Source of the DNA: JAPWJZ01 sp966211335
Lineage (GTDB): Bacteria; Pseudomonadota; Alphaproteobacteria; Micavibrionales; UBA2020
Assembly (NCBI GenBank): GCA_966211335.1
Contig: CBIHNF010000001.1
Coordinates: 124,001 to 188,000 of the forward strand
Length of the DNA stretch: 64,000 nucleotides
Reading direction: 5' to 3'
Positions 42,651 to 52,324 of the stretch are shown here, piece by piece. Each line of letters opens with the position of its first letter. Position 1 is the stretch's first letter. The position numbers and the translations under genes are program-made. The notes under the pieces were generated by a model. It was not told the origin of the DNA. It did not search any database and worked only from the letters and a program-made list of their open reading frames with translations.

Positions 42651-43412
42651 TCAAGCCCGCGCGAGGTTGGGAAGGTAATACTCCCATTCAACGTCATCGC
42701 CGAGGAATTCGTCGATATTGCGGAAGCGCCAGCCATCGGCATCGCGCCAGATGTGGCAGAAGACGTAGTTATAAGCCTTGTGCGGGCCCACTTCCGGCAC
42801 GACGGAGTTTTGCAGCGCGCTCACTTGCGTTTTGCTGTCGGCGAGGCGGATGGAGGGGTTCTTGAATTCGCCAAGATGGTATTTGCTGTCGCTCTTCACC
42901 GTAAAGAACAGGTGGTGATAGTTCGGCGGCAGGCCTTTTGTTTCGACAAAAATCTGCTCGTCATCACCGCTGGCGGCGCCGCCCTGTTCATCGCCCGTGT
43001 GGTAGATTTTTTTGGACGGGTCGATCAGGCTGTTGTCTTCCGTGCCAATCACGGTCTGCAGTTTCAGCTCGGCATTAAAAATATAGCAGTCAAGATCAAG
43101 GTCATACTGCTCCGCCGTTTTGTCGCGGCCCTTGGCGTCGCTATCTTTCGACAGCGTTTGTGCGTACATGCCGAAGGTGATCAGCTTCATGAAAGAGAGG
43201 AAGAAAATGCGGAAGAAATCAAACGGCTTCATCATGGCATCGACCGTCTTGCCGAGCGTGTCGCCGTCTTTCGCGGCATCGGCGATTTTCACCTCCAGCT
43301 GCGGCAGGTCGCGCGCGTCCCACGACAGGCCGACGAGGAAGCGCTGCGCCCCCTCTTCGGAAATCTGCAGCCGCCCGCCGCCGCCCTTCTGTACGTCCGT
43401 CGCGCCTGTCAT
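42651..43412 (-). CDS. TerD-like protein with long hydrophobic insert
   Basis: 253 residues. QRFLVGLSWDARD and later YDLDLDCYIFNAELKL give the halves of a TerD domain start; IYHTGDEQGGAASGDDEQIFVET is the TerD calcium-binding loop (G-D-x-x-x-G...G-D-D-E). The segment between the two halves (about 35-95) contains AMMKPFDFFRIFFLSFMKLITFG, a hydrophobic stretch that ordinary TerD proteins lack. TerD proteins act in general stress and tellurite resistance, with unclear biochemistry. Gene context (gatB upstream, HAD phosphatase downstream) gives no hint. Confidence 0.8.
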   Translation of the reverse strand: MTGATDVQKGGGGRLQISEEGAQRFLVGLSWDARDLPQLEVKIADAAKDGDTLGKTVDAMMKPFDFFRIFFLSFMKLITFGMYAQTLSKDSDAKGRDKTAEQYDLDLDCYIFNAELKLQTVIGTEDNSLIDPSKKIYHTGDEQGGAASGDDEQIFVETKGLPPNYHHLFFTVKSDSKYHLGEFKNPSIRLADSKTQVSALQNSVVPEVGPHKAYNYVFCHIWRDADGWRFRNIDEFLGDDVEWEYYLPNLARA

Positions 43413-43417
43413 GGCTG

Positions 43418-44881
43418 TTACTCCTCCAGCTTTTTCTTGAGGATATCGTTGACGAGGCCGGGGTTGGCCTTGCCGCCCGATTTCTTCAGAATTTGGCCGA
43501 CGAAGAAGCCGAACAATTTATCTTTGCCGCCTTTATATTCGGCGACTTTGTCGGGGTTTTCTTTCACGACTTCGGTCACGATTTTTTCAATCGCGCCGGT
43601 ATCCGTCACCTGACGGAGGCCGCGGGATTCGACGATTTCCGCTGCTTCCTTGCCGGTTGCGAACATTTCCGCAAAAACTTCCTTGGCGATCTTGCCGGAA
43701 ATGGTGTTGTCGGAAATCAGCGCGATCAGGCCGCCGAGCTGTTCTGCTTTGACAGGACTGTCGTGGAATTCTTTTTCCGCTTTTTTGAGCGCGCCCAAGA
43801 GTTCCGACAGCACCCAGTTCGCAGCGAGCTTCGCATCGCGGCCCTTGGCGACAGTTTCAAAATAATCGGTGCGTTCTTTTTCGGCAATCAAGACGCCGGC
43901 GTCCTGGATGGAAAGGCCGTAGTCCTTCATGAAGCGGTGCTTTTTCGCATCCGGCAGCTCGGGCATGGATTTGCGGATATCCTCGACGAAGCTGTCTTCG
44001 ACGACGAGCGGCAGCAGGTCGGGGTCGGGGAAATAGCGATAGTCATGAGCGTCTTCCTTCGAGCGCATCGTGCGCGTCGTGCCGTTCTTGGTATCGAAGA
44101 GGCGCGTTTCCTGATCAATCTTGCCGCCGCCTTCGATGACTTCAACCTGGCGGCGCGCTTCATACTCGACCGCCTGCTGCACGAAGCGGACGGAGTTGAC
44201 GTTCTTGATCTCGCAGCGGGTGCCAAGCTCCGCGCCCGGTCGGCGGACGGAAACGTTGACGTCGCAGCGCATGGAGCCTTCATCCATGTTGCCGTCGCAG
44301 GTGCCAAGGTAGCGCACAATGGCGCGCAGCTTGGTCACATAGGCGCCAGCTTCCTCGGCGGAGCGCATGTCGGGCTTCGACACAATCTCCATCAGCGGGT
44401 TGCCGGAGCGGTTGAGGTCGACAAAACTTTTGCTGGGATGCTGGTCATGCAGCGATTTACCGGCGTCCTGTTCCAGGTGCAGACGCTCGATGCCGATTTT
44501 CTTGACGGAGCCGTCGGGCAAATCAATTTCAATCTCGCCGTTGCCAACGATGGGGTGCTGGTACTGCGAAATCTGGTAGCCCTGCGGCAGGTCGGGGTAG
44601 AAATAGTTTTTGCGCTCGAAGACCGACACATTGTTAATAACGGCGTTGAGGCCAAGGCCGGTGCGCACCGCTTTCGCAATGCATTCCTTGTTGATGACGG
44701 GCAGCATGCCGGGCATGCCGGCATCGATGGGGGAGACCTGCGCGTTGGGCGCAGCGCCAAAATCGGCCGAGGCGCCGGAGAACAGTTTCGACTTGGTCAG
44801 AACCTGCGCATGGACTTCAAGCCCGATAACAATTTCCCAGTCGCCGGTTTCGCCTTTGATGAGCGCGTGTGATGCGGACAT
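43418..44881 (-). CDS. gatB: Asp-tRNA(Asn)/Glu-tRNA(Gln) amidotransferase subunit B
   Basis: 487 residues. WEIVIGLEVHAQVLTKSKLFSG is the GatB signature, followed by NYFYPDLPQGYQISQY, EQDAGKSLHD, VDLNRSGNPLMEIVSKPD and MRCDVNVSVRRPG. The C-terminal YqeY-like tail (about 325-485) begins at DAGVLIAEKERTDYF. With GatA and GatC it converts Glu-tRNA(Gln) to Gln-tRNA(Gln) (and Asp-tRNA(Asn) to Asn-tRNA), needed when glutaminyl-tRNA synthetase is absent. It follows gatA by 12 bases. Confidence 0.97.
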   Translation of the reverse strand: MSASHALIKGETGDWEIVIGLEVHAQVLTKSKLFSGASADFGAAPNAQVSPIDAGMPGMLPVINKECIAKAVRTGLGLNAVINNVSVFERKNYFYPDLPQGYQISQYQHPIVGNGEIEIDLPDGSVKKIGIERLHLEQDAGKSLHDQHPSKSFVDLNRSGNPLMEIVSKPDMRSAEEAGAYVTKLRAIVRYLGTCDGNMDEGSMRCDVNVSVRRPGAELGTRCEIKNVNSVRFVQQAVEYEARRQVEVIEGGGKIDQETRLFDTKNGTTRTMRSKEDAHDYRYFPDPDLLPLVVEDSFVEDIRKSMPELPDAKKHRFMKDYGLSIQDAGVLIAEKERTDYFETVAKGRDAKLAANWVLSELLGALKKAEKEFHDSPVKAEQLGGLIALISDNTISGKIAKEVFAEMFATGKEAAEIVESRGLRQVTDTGAIEKIVTEVVKENPDKVAEYKGGKDKLFGFFVGQILKKSGGKANPGLVNDILKKKLEE

Positions 44882-44893
44882 TTTCTTTTCTCC

Positions 44894-46378
<1,485 letters not shown>

Positions 46379-46383
46379 ATAAA

Positions 46384-46671
46384 TTACTCCACCACTTTCG
46401 GCACGACGAAGAAACCGGCCGTGCTTTCAGGCGCGTTTTTGAGGATTTTTTCAGGGATGCCGCCATCGGTCACGATGTCTTCGCGGGCATGCATTTTCAT
46501 CTGGACGACGGAGGTGAGCGGCTCGACCCCTTCCGTGTTGACGGCGTTCAGCTCTTCGATCATCTTGAGGATGTTCGAGAGTTCGCCTGCCACTTTGTCC
46601 TTTTCGCTTTCCTCCACCTTGATGCGGGCGAGGCGCGCGATCTTCGTGACCGTATTTTTATCGATAGACAT
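46384..46671 (-). CDS. gatC: Asp-tRNA(Asn)/Glu-tRNA(Gln) amidotransferase subunit C
   Basis: 95 residues. SIDKNTVTKIARLARIKV opens the first helix, with LSNILKMIEELNAVNTEGVEPL following, the classic GatC pattern, then VVQMKMHAREDIVTDGG and a C-terminal strand. It stabilises GatA-GatB. ATG 46671 gives a normal GatC length; a frame start 90 bases further upstream lacks similarity. It is divergent from ruvX with 43 bases between the two start codons. Confidence 0.95.
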   Translation of the reverse strand: MSIDKNTVTKIARLARIKVEESEKDKVAGELSNILKMIEELNAVNTEGVEPLTSVVQMKMHAREDIVTDGGIPEKILKNAPESTAGFFVVPKVVE

Positions 46672-46714
46672 CAGCCGTTTCCTTGACATAGATAAAATAA
46701 CGAAAGAATTTAGC

Positions 46715-47197
46715 ATGGCAGTTGTCGCAATCAAAGAACTCCGCAGTGTTTTGCCGCCCAAAACGCGGCTTTTGGGCGTGGATCATGGCGAAAAGACGCT
46801 TGGTTTGGCCCTGTCGAACCCGGAATTGACCCTTGCCACCCCCTTCAAGACCCTGCGCCGCGTCAAATTTCTGGAAAATATCCGCGAGCTGGCCGCCATT
46901 GCCAGCGAATATAATGTCGGCGGCATCATCTTCGGCCTGCCCCTCAATATGGATGACTCGGAAGGCCCGCGGGCGCAGAGCGTGCGCCACTACGCCATGA
47001 ACCTCATCACCGAAAAAAAGACCCTCGGCTTTGAGCCCGTGATCGGCTTTTTTGACGAGCGCCTCTCGACCTTCGCAGCGGAGGAATTTCTGAGTGAAAA
47101 CAATCGCATGGACCGCAAAAAACGCGATGAAATCATCGATGCGCTGGCGGCTGCCCATATCCTGCAGGGCGCGCTCGATACCATCAACAAGGCTTGA
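46715..47197 (+). CDS. ruvX: Holliday junction resolvase-like protein RuvX/YqgF
   Basis: 160 residues with the RNase H-like YqgF fold: RLLGVDHGEKTLGLALSN (first catalytic Asp), GGIIFGLPLNMDDSEGPRAQSV, VIGFFDERLSTFAAEEFL (Glu) and DEIIDALAAAHILQG (final Asp). The family matures the 5' end of 16S rRNA and may resolve branched DNA. ATG 46715 is preceded by GAAAGAAT. gatC lies divergently. Confidence 0.92.
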   Translation: MAVVAIKELRSVLPPKTRLLGVDHGEKTLGLALSNPELTLATPFKTLRRVKFLENIRELAAIASEYNVGGIIFGLPLNMDDSEGPRAQSVRHYAMNLITEKKTLGFEPVIGFFDERLSTFAAEEFLSENNRMDRKKRDEIIDALAAAHILQGALDTINKA

Positions 47198-47253
47198 CCC
47201 GCGACGCCTTGGAAGATAGACATAATCCTCTTTACCAGCGGAAAGTCAGACCC

Positions 47254-47730
47254 ATGCAGCCGACGACCAAGACCTTTGCCCAGTTCACCGACTACAGCTG
47301 GCGCACCAGCGCACCGGTCGAGATTACGAGCGAGGCGGAAGCCCTGCAGCATGCGACCGCGCGCAGAGCCATTCTGTTCACGACCTTCGACCAAACCTCC
47401 GTCACCATCAACGGCAAGGAAATGACCGGCGAGCCGGAAAACCGCTCCGCCCGCCGCTATGTCGGCATCGACAAAGTCTATACCCGCGACGAAGTGATTC
47501 AGTCGATGGAAGACGAAAAGAAAACCCTCTCCCGCGACTGGGCCGCCGCCGTCAACGGCGTGATCCGCGAATACAAGAAAATGCCGGCCGACAGCCTGCA
47601 CATCACCGGCCTCGAGCGGCAGGGCGAATTCATCACGCTGAAAGCAGGCGAGAAAGTTTTTGACCGCACCGGCAAGCAGCTTTACCCCGCTGCGGGCAAT
47701 GCTGCGCCGAAGGTAACGCCGAAGCCTTAA
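47254..47730 (+). CDS. Hypothetical protein
   Basis: 158 residues, soluble, unrecognised. It starts QPTTKTFAQFTDYSWRTSAPVEI; the middle has RRAILFTTFDQTSVTINGKEM and RYVGIDKVYTRDEVIQSMEDE; the end, LERQGEFITLKAGEKVFDRTGKQLYP, looks like a final beta hairpin. ATG 47254 is 56 bases after ruvX and follows CGGAAAG. It converges with the GarR-type gene, overlapping by four bases at the stops. Confidence 0.7.
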   Translation: MQPTTKTFAQFTDYSWRTSAPVEITSEAEALQHATARRAILFTTFDQTSVTINGKEMTGEPENRSARRYVGIDKVYTRDEVIQSMEDEKKTLSRDWAAAVNGVIREYKKMPADSLHITGLERQGEFITLKAGEKVFDRTGKQLYPAAGNAAPKVTPKP

Positions 47731-48602
47731 TTCTTATGCAGCACTTTAAAAATCGCCGATGAATCCAGCTCGCCGTCGCCGGTCTTGATGACTTCGTCGA
47801 GGTGCAGCGTCGTCAGCGTCGCGGCGGGAAGGTCGATTTTCAGCTTGGCGGCGGTCTGCATGACGATGCCCATATCCTTGCGGTGCAAGGCGGCCTTGAA
47901 GCCGGGTTTATAGTCGTTGCTAAGCATGCGAGCCCCGTGCACTTCCATGATTTTGCTGCCGGCAAAGCCGCCCATGAGGGCTTCGCGCACCTTGGCGCCA
48001 TCAACGCCGGATTTTTCGGCGAGCAGCAGCGCTTCGGACACCGCCTCTATCGTGACGGCGACGACGATCTGGTTGCAGGCCTTGGCCACCTGCCCCGCGC
48101 CGGTATCCCCCACATGCACGATGTTTTTACCCATTTTCTCAAAATAGGGTTTCACGCGCGCAAAAATATCGGGCGCGCCGCCGCACATGATGGAGAGGGT
48201 GCCGGCAATGGCCCCCGCTTCGCCGCCGCTGACGGGCGCATCCAGCATATGGACGCCTTTTTCATTCTGCAGCCGCGCTGCGAACTGCTTGGTTGAATCC
48301 GGCGAAATGGTGCTCATATCCACAATCACGCTACCGGGTTTTGCCCCTGCGGCCAGACCATCTTTGCCGAAGATAACTTCTTCCACATCCGGCGTGTCGG
48401 AAACGCAGGTGAAAATGATATCGGCGTTTTCGGCGACTTGCCTTGGGGAGGCATAGGCCTTGCCGCCGGCGGCGATCACGGGCGCGGCGCGGTCTGCCTT
48501 GCGGGCGAAGACCGCCACATCGAACCCTGCCTTGCGCAAATTCAGCGCCATCGGCTGCCCCATGATGCCAAGGCCGATGAATCCCAGTTTTTCAGTTGTC
48601 AT
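47727..48602 (-). CDS. 2-hydroxy-3-oxopropionate reductase-type (GarR/3-hydroxyisobutyrate) dehydrogenase
   Basis: 291 residues with GFIGLGIMGQPMALNLRKAG (NAD-binding), LDAPVSGGEAGAIAGTLSIM (substrate-binding motif) and VGDTGAGQVAKACNQIVVAVT with the catalytic Lys in AKACNQ. This is the beta-hydroxyacid dehydrogenase family, which includes tartronate semialdehyde reductase GarR/GlxR and 3-hydroxyisobutyrate dehydrogenase. The precise substrate is open. Its ATG overlaps the addA stop, an unusual partner for recombination genes. Confidence 0.88.
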   Translation of the reverse strand: MTTEKLGFIGLGIMGQPMALNLRKAGFDVAVFARKADRAAPVIAAGGKAYASPRQVAENADIIFTCVSDTPDVEEVIFGKDGLAAGAKPGSVIVDMSTISPDSTKQFAARLQNEKGVHMLDAPVSGGEAGAIAGTLSIMCGGAPDIFARVKPYFEKMGKNIVHVGDTGAGQVAKACNQIVVAVTIEAVSEALLLAEKSGVDGAKVREALMGGFAGSKIMEVHGARMLSNDYKPGFKAALHRKDMGIVMQTAAKLKIDLPAATLTTLHLDEVIKTGDGELDSSAIFKVLHKN

Positions 48603-51600
48603 GGTGCAGCAGGGCCTTTTTTGTCAGGAGTTTTATTGTCGGGTTTATGGTGGGGCTTGAGGTCGATGCGTTTCAAGGCGGCATCGAGCTTCTTGTTCGG
48701 CAGCGGCATCAGCTTCGCTTCGCGGGTGTAGAGCAGCGCGCATTTGATCTGCTTGTCCGGGTAAATCTGCTGCAGCGCCATGCGGTAGGAGGCAAGCTGG
48801 ACGATGTATTTGTCCGATACTTCCGCCAGCTTCTTCGGCACCTTGGCCGAATTCTTGAAGTCGACGATGAGCACAGTTTTATCATCTACGACCAATCTAT
48901 CGATCTGGCCGGACATCAATTGTTTCTGCCCGCCCTTGTCGAAGTGGCCGGTGATGGAGACTTCCGCGCGGCTGTTGGGGCCGAAGAGGGCGCCGAATTC
49001 AGGGTCGCTCAAAATCTTCATGACCTGTTTTGCCGACGCATCCTGATCCGCCGCCGACAGGTTCCAGCCGGGTTTGGACAGGTGCTTGCGGGCCGCAACT
49101 TCGCGCTCGTCGGGCGGCAGGCTGGGCAGGAATTCAAACAGTTCGTGGATGACGGTGCCGAGGCGGCGGGAATAGGTCTCCCGCTCCGCTTCCAGCGGCG
49201 AGGGGGCGGAGTAATTGTCATTCGATGATTTATATTCCGACGGGCGGAATTTTTTTACCGGTGCCGCTTCCTGTTTCGGCAGCGTGCGCGCCCAGACGGG
49301 AATGCCCACGGCTTTCGCCTTGCCGATGGGCTTCAACCCGTCCGGCACGGCGCGCGCGGTTTGCTTGACGCTGAAGCGGAGAACTTTTTCTGGCTCCGGC
49401 GGCGGCAACGCATCTGCTTCCGGCGCGGCGTCCTTCTTCGCCGCTTTGTCGAAGGAGGCGGCGAGAGGTTTATTATCGTTGGCGGATTTCGGCGCCTCAA
49501 CTTCTTCCGTGCCCTTCAGGTAATTCTGCAGGCCGGTTTTGATGAGGCTGTACCATGATTTTTCCGAACGGCGGTCGGCGTTCTGGAAGCCGTGCACGTA
49601 GAGGCGATCACCGGCACGGGTCATGGCGACATAGAGCAGGCGGCGGAATTCGCGGTCGCGCTCCAGCTCGGCCTTTTCGCGTTCGGCGGCGAAGGCTTTC
49701 GATTCAAGGTCGGAGCGCGCGACCCAGAGCGGCACGGTGCGGGAGCCTTCCGGCCAGAGGAATTTCGGCCGTGCGCGGGCGTTGTCTTCCGGCAGGCCGG
49801 TGGTATCGGGCAAAATAACGATGGGCGCTTCCAATCCCTTGGCGCCATGCACGGTCATGATATGTACGCGCGGTGTTTCGGGGTTGAGGTTAATTTCCCG
49901 CTTAACTTCCGCTTCGCCGGCATCGAGCCAGGCGAGGAAGCCTTGCAGCGAGGCGACGTGGTTTTTCTCGAACCGTTCGACGGCGTTGAGGAATTCGACC
50001 AGCGGGTCTTCCGCTTCAAAACCCAAGCGCGCGTACATGGCGTTGAGGCCGGACTTCTGGTTGCCGGGGCAGGTATTCATCAAAATTGACGAATAAAACT
50101 CGTACGGCCGCTCGGCATTGAAGGTCTGCCGGAGGTTCGAGAGATATTCAAGGGCATCCTTATAAATGCGGCCCGCATCGCCCGGCTTGGCATTTTTGTT
50201 TTCCTCGGCCTTTGCCTGCAGCGCGGCCCATAAATCTGCCGGGCGGCCGACGGCCAGGTCTTCCAGTTGCTGGTCGTTCATGCCGATGAGCGGGGTTTTG
50301 AGGACGGAGGCGAGTTTGTAATCATCGCGCGGGAACAGGAGGGATTCACCAAGCGCGACAAGATCCATGACGGCAATCTGCTCGCGGAGCGACATGCGGT
50401 CGGCACCGGCGACAGGAATGTCGCGTTTTTTGAGCGCGCGCACGACGTCATCGACGAAAGCAGAACGGCGGCGGACGAGGATGAGGATATCGGCAGGGTT
50501 GATGGGGCGTTTGCGGGATTCAAGCTGCTCGCCGCTATCCAGCCAGCCTTTAATTTGCTCGGCGATATTATCGGCGAGATCGCCTGCGGGGTCTTTGCCG
50601 GATTCCATTTCGGTCGGCAGCGACCACGGTTTGGTCGGCGGCTGTTCTTCGCCGCGCACGACGGGGTGCACCTCGACCACGCCCGCCTGCCCGCGGCGGA
50701 AGGGCGTGTGGTGGACTTGCTTCTTGCCGGCGTCTTCTTCAAAGAACAAACCGTCCGATGCTTCAGGGTTGGTGAAAACGGCATCCACCGCCTGCGTAAT
50801 CGCAGGGCTGGAGCGGAAGGCGATTTCCATTTCAACTTCGCGCCATTTACCGCCGGACTGTTTTACGAGATCGGCAAAGAATTTTTTGCGGAGGTTGAAT
50901 TCCTTGGGGTCGGCCCGCTGGAAGCTGAAGATGGATTGTTTTTCATCGCCGACGACGAAGATGGTGTGGTCTTTTGCCGCTTTGCGCTGCGCGTTGGTGA
51001 AAAATTCGCGCGCGATGGCGGCGACAAGCTGCCACTGGTCGGGGTTGGTGTCCTGCGCTTCATCGACGAGGATATGCTGCAGGTTGCCCGGCAGTTTTTG
51101 CAGCACCCAGGCGGCGGCATTGTCCTGATTCATCATCTTGTTCGCGCTATGCACAAGGTCGTCATAGTCGAGCAGGTTGAGGGAGCGTTTTTTCTCGCCG
51201 TATTTTTCGAGGATGGCGCCGGAGAGGCGCAAAATGGACTCCGTGCCGCGCGCGACGTTCATGGTGGAAATGGCTTCGATGCCGTCCATCAGGCGTTCGG
51301 CTTCCTGCTCCATCGCGTCTTGCGCGGCGGCGGTTGCCTTGGTGGTCAGCCGTTTGCGCATTTCGCGGTCTTGCGTCAGGAAGACGGAAGCGTAATCCCA
51401 GAACAATTCCTGCCGCTGTTCGGGGTGCAGAATCCAGGCCTTAATCATCTTGGCTTTTTCAAGGTCGCTGGGGGAGCCGCCGGCGAGAATGTCTGCGGCA
51501 TCTTTCAAAGCATCAAGATCCGGCGAATTGCCGTTGAGGCCGATGTCGGTGTTCAGAAGCGCGTTCATATCGACAGGGTCGCGGCCCTTGGTGGCGCCGA

Positions 51601-52324
51601 GGGTTTTGTAAACCGCGTCAATCGTCGGCTCCATGCCGCCCGCGGCGGTGAAGGTCGAGAGCAGCTGGCCGCGGCGGTAGGTCAGTTCGTTGATGAGGGC
51701 GGAAAAATCATCTTCCGACATTTCCGGCGTCACCATGTTGACGGCCTTGGCAAGCTCGGTATCGGGATGTTTGCGCACTTCCCGCAGCACATCGGCCTGC
51801 GCCGAGCGCAGCATTTCGGCGGAGGTCTGGTCGTCCATCACGTCGAAATACGGCGGAATGCCCGATTCAATCGGGAAGCGGCGCAAAAGGTTCTGGGAGA
51901 AGGAGTGGATTGTCTGCACGCGCATGCCGCCGTAGGCATCGAGGAATTCGGCAAACATCTGGCGGGCGCGCGTGGTCACTTCCGGCGTCGGCTTGCGGCC
52001 GGTCAGTTTGGTCAGTTTGTCGGTCAGCTTGTCGTCATCGCAGGTGGCCCAGGTGCTGAGTTCTTCGCGGATGCGGTTGGTCATGACGGAGGCCGCGGCC
52101 TTGGTAAACGTCAGGCACAAAATCTGGTCAGGCTTCGAGCCATTCAGCATCAGGCGCAGCACGCGGTCGGTTAAAACTTTTGTCTTGCCGGTACCGGCCG
52201 AAGCCGTCACCCAGACGGAAGCCTGCGGATCAGACGCCTGACGCTGCACGACGTTGGGATCGGGGCGGCCTTTGCTGCCGCCGGCGGCTTTCAATTGCTT
52301 TTTGGGGGTCGAACCATCGGCCAT
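48599..52324 (-). CDS. addA: Double-strand break repair helicase-nuclease AddA
   Basis: 1241 residues, UvrD-type helicase plus nuclease. Walker A is VTASAGTGKTKVLTDRVLRL, motif II is ILVDEAQDTNPDQW, motif III-V regions include FVVGDEKQSIFSFQRADP and IMTVHGAKGLEAPIVIL, and motif VI is LLYVAMTRAGDRLYV. The C-terminal RecB-type nuclease shows LMSGQIDRLVVDD and VLIVDFKNSAK. With AddB it resects DNA ends for RecA. Domain order and size match the alphaproteobacterial AddA. Its start overlaps the addB stop. Confidence 0.96.
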   Translation of the reverse strand: MADGSTPKKQLKAAGGSKGRPDPNVVQRQASDPQASVWVTASAGTGKTKVLTDRVLRLMLNGSKPDQILCLTFTKAAASVMTNRIREELSTWATCDDDKLTDKLTKLTGRKPTPEVTTRARQMFAEFLDAYGGMRVQTIHSFSQNLLRRFPIESGIPPYFDVMDDQTSAEMLRSAQADVLREVRKHPDTELAKAVNMVTPEMSEDDFSALINELTYRRGQLLSTFTAAGGMEPTIDAVYKTLGATKGRDPVDMNALLNTDIGLNGNSPDLDALKDAADILAGGSPSDLEKAKMIKAWILHPEQRQELFWDYASVFLTQDREMRKRLTTKATAAAQDAMEQEAERLMDGIEAISTMNVARGTESILRLSGAILEKYGEKKRSLNLLDYDDLVHSANKMMNQDNAAAWVLQKLPGNLQHILVDEAQDTNPDQWQLVAAIAREFFTNAQRKAAKDHTIFVVGDEKQSIFSFQRADPKEFNLRKKFFADLVKQSGGKWREVEMEIAFRSSPAITQAVDAVFTNPEASDGLFFEEDAGKKQVHHTPFRRGQAGVVEVHPVVRGEEQPPTKPWSLPTEMESGKDPAGDLADNIAEQIKGWLDSGEQLESRKRPINPADILILVRRRSAFVDDVVRALKKRDIPVAGADRMSLREQIAVMDLVALGESLLFPRDDYKLASVLKTPLIGMNDQQLEDLAVGRPADLWAALQAKAEENKNAKPGDAGRIYKDALEYLSNLRQTFNAERPYEFYSSILMNTCPGNQKSGLNAMYARLGFEAEDPLVEFLNAVERFEKNHVASLQGFLAWLDAGEAEVKREINLNPETPRVHIMTVHGAKGLEAPIVILPDTTGLPEDNARARPKFLWPEGSRTVPLWVARSDLESKAFAAEREKAELERDREFRRLLYVAMTRAGDRLYVHGFQNADRRSEKSWYSLIKTGLQNYLKGTEEVEAPKSANDNKPLAASFDKAAKKDAAPEADALPPPEPEKVLRFSVKQTARAVPDGLKPIGKAKAVGIPVWARTLPKQEAAPVKKFRPSEYKSSNDNYSAPSPLEAERETYSRRLGTVIHELFEFLPSLPPDEREVAARKHLSKPGWNLSAADQDASAKQVMKILSDPEFGALFGPNSRAEVSITGHFDKGGQKQLMSGQIDRLVVDDKTVLIVDFKNSAKVPKKLAEVSDKYIVQLASYRMALQQIYPDKQIKCALLYTREAKLMPLPNKKLDAALKRIDLKPHHKPDNKTPDKKGPAAP

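Noticed and set aside
43493..44872. 459-codon open frame on the + strand opposite gatB
   Set aside because: gatB matches its family end to end; the antisense frame has no recognisable domain.
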